Source of the DNA: an uncultured Pseudomonadota bacterium
GTDB lineage: Bacteria > Myxococcota_A > UBA796 > GCA-2862545
Assembly (NCBI GenBank): GCA_937891875.1
Contig: CALATR010000555.1
Location: 1-6,920, forward strand
Direction: 5' to 3'
Length of the DNA: 6,920 nucleotides
The notes below the pieces were generated by a model. The model was not told the DNA's origin and searched no databases. It was given only the letters and a program-made list of their open reading frames with translations. The first letter of the stretch is position 1. Every line of letters begins with the position of its first letter. A program made the position numbers and the translations under genes. Of the stretch, positions 5,488 to 6,920 are shown in pieces.

Positions 5488-6597
5488 ATGGCACCCGCAC
5501 CCGACACCAAGGCCGTCTACGACAGCCGCACCGAGACCGTGAAGACCGGCGACGGGCGCTTCGTGCGCGTGAAGGACCTCTTCACCGCGCTGGCGACCCT
5601 CAACCAGGTGCAGCTCGACCAGCTCATCAAGCGCGCGGGCCTGCGGGGCGCGGTGGGCGACCCCTTCGTCGACAGCCGGGGCAGCGTGGTGAAGGACCTC
5701 GCCGACTTGTGCCGCTCCAGGCCCCAGTATTGCCTGCCGATGCTCCACACGGCCCTCGCCCTGCCCACCGCCGGGCCCCGCTTCGAGGGCCTGCTTCGCG
5801 ACCGCGCGTTCGGCTCGGCCAGCAACCAGCAGCCCGGCGAGGGGCGCGCCCAGCTCACCACCGGCGACGGCGTCCGCTTCGACAAGACCATCAGCCGCTT
5901 CTTCTGGGAGACCCACGACTGGAAGGGCGAGTACCAGGTCTTCGTCACCGGCGACCAGCGGATCCTCACCCTGTCCCCCGGCGAGCGCTTCGACAGCTCC
6001 GAGCCCTACCGCATCTGCTTCGTCATCGTGCGCACCCCGGACGGCCGCTACTGGCTGCGCTGGCCCGACGACCACCGCGACATCCCCGCCTACTACGTCG
6101 ACGAGCAGGAGCAGCTGGTCTGGTTCTTCCCCCACGCGGTCGAGGGCGAGGACAAGGACTTCGAGGAGCTCTTCCCCGGCTACATCTACGAGGTCTTCGG
6201 GGTGCAGTTCCAGCTCCCCGACATCGGCACCGACTACGGCGCCTTCGCCGACGAGTTCGCCGACGCCTTCGAGACCTGGGACCCCGCCGAGGCCGCCGCC
6301 CGCCGCCGCGCCGCCGACCACGCCGAGGCCCGCCGCGAAGCCCGCCGCGAAGGCCGGCAAGCCCCCCCGCCACCCAGCGCCATGTCCGAGGAGGAGCGCT
6401 GGTGGGCGGCACTGGAGATGGAGCCCGGCGAGGTCAGCTCCCGCAAGGCGCTCTCCAAGCAGTTCCGGACGTTGTCCCTTCGCTATCACCCCCTCAAGCA
6501 CCTGGATGCGCCGGAGGAGGAGAAGGAGCGGGTGGCGGCGAAGTACCTGGAGATCACGGTGGCGTACAACAGCTTGAAGGCGAGGATGGGGCAGTAG
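5488..6597 (+). CDS. Soluble protein with C-terminal J-domain-like region (HPL in place of HPD)
   Basis: 369 aa, no signal peptide or membrane segment, so presumably cytoplasmic. Residues about 27-95 are predicted helical, with a leucine pattern (DLFTALATL, LDQLIKRAGL, VVKDLADLC, LPMLHTALALP) that loosely recalls effector-associated or death-fold-like adaptor domains. Residues about 125-245 form an aromatic-rich, probably alpha/beta or beta domain (GEYQVFVTGDQ, YRICFVIVRTPDGRYWLRWP). A charged Ala/Arg/Glu linker (267-291) includes a 24-bp tandem DNA repeat encoding ARREARRE (6328-6351). The C-terminus (about 303-366) has the helix II-loop-helix III pattern of a DnaJ J-domain: KALSKQFRTLSLRYHPLKHL, then EEKERVAAKYLEITVAYNSL. 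The catalytic aspartate of HPD is leucine (H334-P335-L336), so stimulation of DnaK ATPase is doubtful. An earlier in-frame start (5074) is rejected because it would run antisense through the neighbouring membrane-protein gene. Confidence 0.8.
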   Translation: MAPAPDTKAVYDSRTETVKTGDGRFVRVKDLFTALATLNQVQLDQLIKRAGLRGAVGDPFVDSRGSVVKDLADLCRSRPQYCLPMLHTALALPTAGPRFEGLLRDRAFGSASNQQPGEGRAQLTTGDGVRFDKTISRFFWETHDWKGEYQVFVTGDQRILTLSPGERFDSSEPYRICFVIVRTPDGRYWLRWPDDHRDIPAYYVDEQEQLVWFFPHAVEGEDKDFEELFPGYIYEVFGVQFQLPDIGTDYGAFADEFADAFETWDPAEAAARRRAADHAEARREARREGRQAPPPPSAMSEEERWWAALEMEPGEVSSRKALSKQFRTLSLRYHPLKHLDAPEEEKERVAAKYLEITVAYNSLKARMGQ

Positions 6598-6607
6598 GTC
6601 TCGCGAG

Positions 6608-6670
6608 AGGTCGCGTAGCCGCGGGTGAGGGAGTGGAGAGGCGGTCTCTGGTCCCTGGTCTCTGGGGCCC
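6608..6670 (+). repeat. Left arm of the inverted repeat
   Basis: The inner 31 bases (6640-6670) carry iterated CTCTGGTC-like words and match the reverse complement of 6848-6878 at 30 of 31 positions. The outer part, starting AGGTCGCGT at 6608, is more diverged (23 of 32). Confidence 0.8.
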
Positions 6671-6671
6671 A

Positions 6672-6779
6672 CTTCCGGCGGGTGGAGCGGGCGTACACCC
6701 CGATGATCCGCTTGCCGACGTCGCCGGCCTCGACCACGTCCGTGCTGGCGCCGAGGGCCACTGGTTCGTGCAGGGCCTC
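6672..6779 (-). pseudogene. Decayed protein-coding fragment inside the inverted repeat
   Basis: In one minus-strand frame, 34 of 36 consecutive codons end in G or C while second positions are mixed. This is the signature of real coding sequence in this genome. Upstream of 6779 the same frame loses the bias (10 of 16), and no clear start or ribosome binding site is present. Downstream it runs into the repeat arm as a TRDQRP-type translation and on into the antisense of the J-like gene, with no nearby stop. The peptide includes DVVEAGDVGKRIIGVYARS. This loosely resembles the end of free-standing four-helix-bundle (S23/IVS-encoded) proteins, which often read EIGR-xxx-GL near the C-terminus. That identification is tentative; it could be the tail of an unrelated gene. 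Confidence 0.35.
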
Positions 6780-6847
6780 ACGACACCAGTTCCTAGTCAC
6801 CGTGCTTCGAAGCCACGAACCGCACATCAGCAGCCCCCGCTCGCAGA

Positions 6848-6910
6848 GGGCCCCAGAGACCAGCGACCAGAGACCGCCCCGCCACTCACCTGCCCGAAGC
6901 CACGCGACCT
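6848..6910 (-). repeat. Right arm of the inverted repeat
   Basis: Pairs with 6608-6670. Its outer half, from GAGACCGCCCCGCCACTC (6870-6887) onward, is also a direct-orientation relative of the tandem repeat at the left end of the window. This ties the two edges to one repeat family. Confidence 0.8.
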
Positions 6911-6920
6911 GCGCCAGCCC

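Larger units (their letters stand above)
6608..6910. mobile_element. 303-bp element bounded by 63-bp inverted repeats, possibly a remnant
   Basis: Two 63-bp arms, 6608-6670 and 6848-6910, pair without gaps at about 53 of 63 positions. They enclose 177 bp holding a decayed coding fragment on the minus strand. The layout resembles a small non-autonomous element or the remains of an element that once carried one gene. It begins 10 bp after the stop of the J-like gene. No transposase is present and no target-site duplication can be judged because the window ends at 6920. The interval 6598-6920 contains no intact gene. Alternatives are a large transcription-terminating stem or an intergenic repeat of the REP/IVS-like kind. 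Confidence 0.5.

Noticed and set aside
6554..6827. An intact minus-strand gene from the ATG at 6827
   Set aside because: Coding bias is confined to 6672-6779, there is no ribosome binding site, and the frame runs into the repeat arm and the antisense of the neighbouring gene. It is treated as a fragment.
1..6920. tRNA, rRNA, riboswitch or transposase genes
   Set aside because: I found no cloverleaf-like structure, rRNA signature, riboswitch core or transposase motif on either strand by eye.

Overview
The window is about 70% GC with strongly G/C-biased third codon positions. It carries two DUF2330 proteins, a lipoprotein with a HGPQGGWH stretch of a kind I associate with Myxococcota, and several short membrane proteins of unknown family. 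This suggests a chromosomal segment of a myxobacterium-like organism (Myxococcota / former Deltaproteobacteria). That placement rests on gene content and composition only.

Layout. Bases 1-181 hold no gene but about three copies of a 51-52 bp GC-rich repeat. A rightward block follows: a membrane-associated class I SAM methyltransferase (182-946), two tandem DUF2330 paralogues (974-2338 and 2405-3748), and a small lipoprotein whose start overlaps the second DUF2330 stop (3745-4227). A hairpin spanning both stop codons separates this block from a leftward pair, 4977-5384 followed by 4243-4980. These are two single-pass membrane proteins that overlap by 4 bp and share a four-cysteine domain. Divergent from that pair, across a 103-bp gap, is a rightward gene (5488-6597) encoding a soluble protein with a J-domain-like C-terminus in which the HPD motif reads HPL. 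The last 323 bases hold no intact gene but a 303-bp inverted-repeat element (6608-6910) enclosing a decayed coding fragment.

How the parts relate. The DUF2330 proteins and the lipoprotein look like an exported cell-envelope set made from one transcript. The leftward pair looks like a two-component membrane assembly with disulfide-bonded outer domains that arose from a common domain. The J-like protein shares only the divergent intergenic region with them, so a functional link is possible but unproven. The outer part of the inverted repeat at the right edge is related to the tandem repeat at the left edge, so the window lies between two copies of one repeat family. The points most worth following are this repeat/element family, the shared four-cysteine domain, and the J-like protein with its possible death-fold-like N-terminus. 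I do not see a recognisable defence, CRISPR, phage or biosynthetic system.
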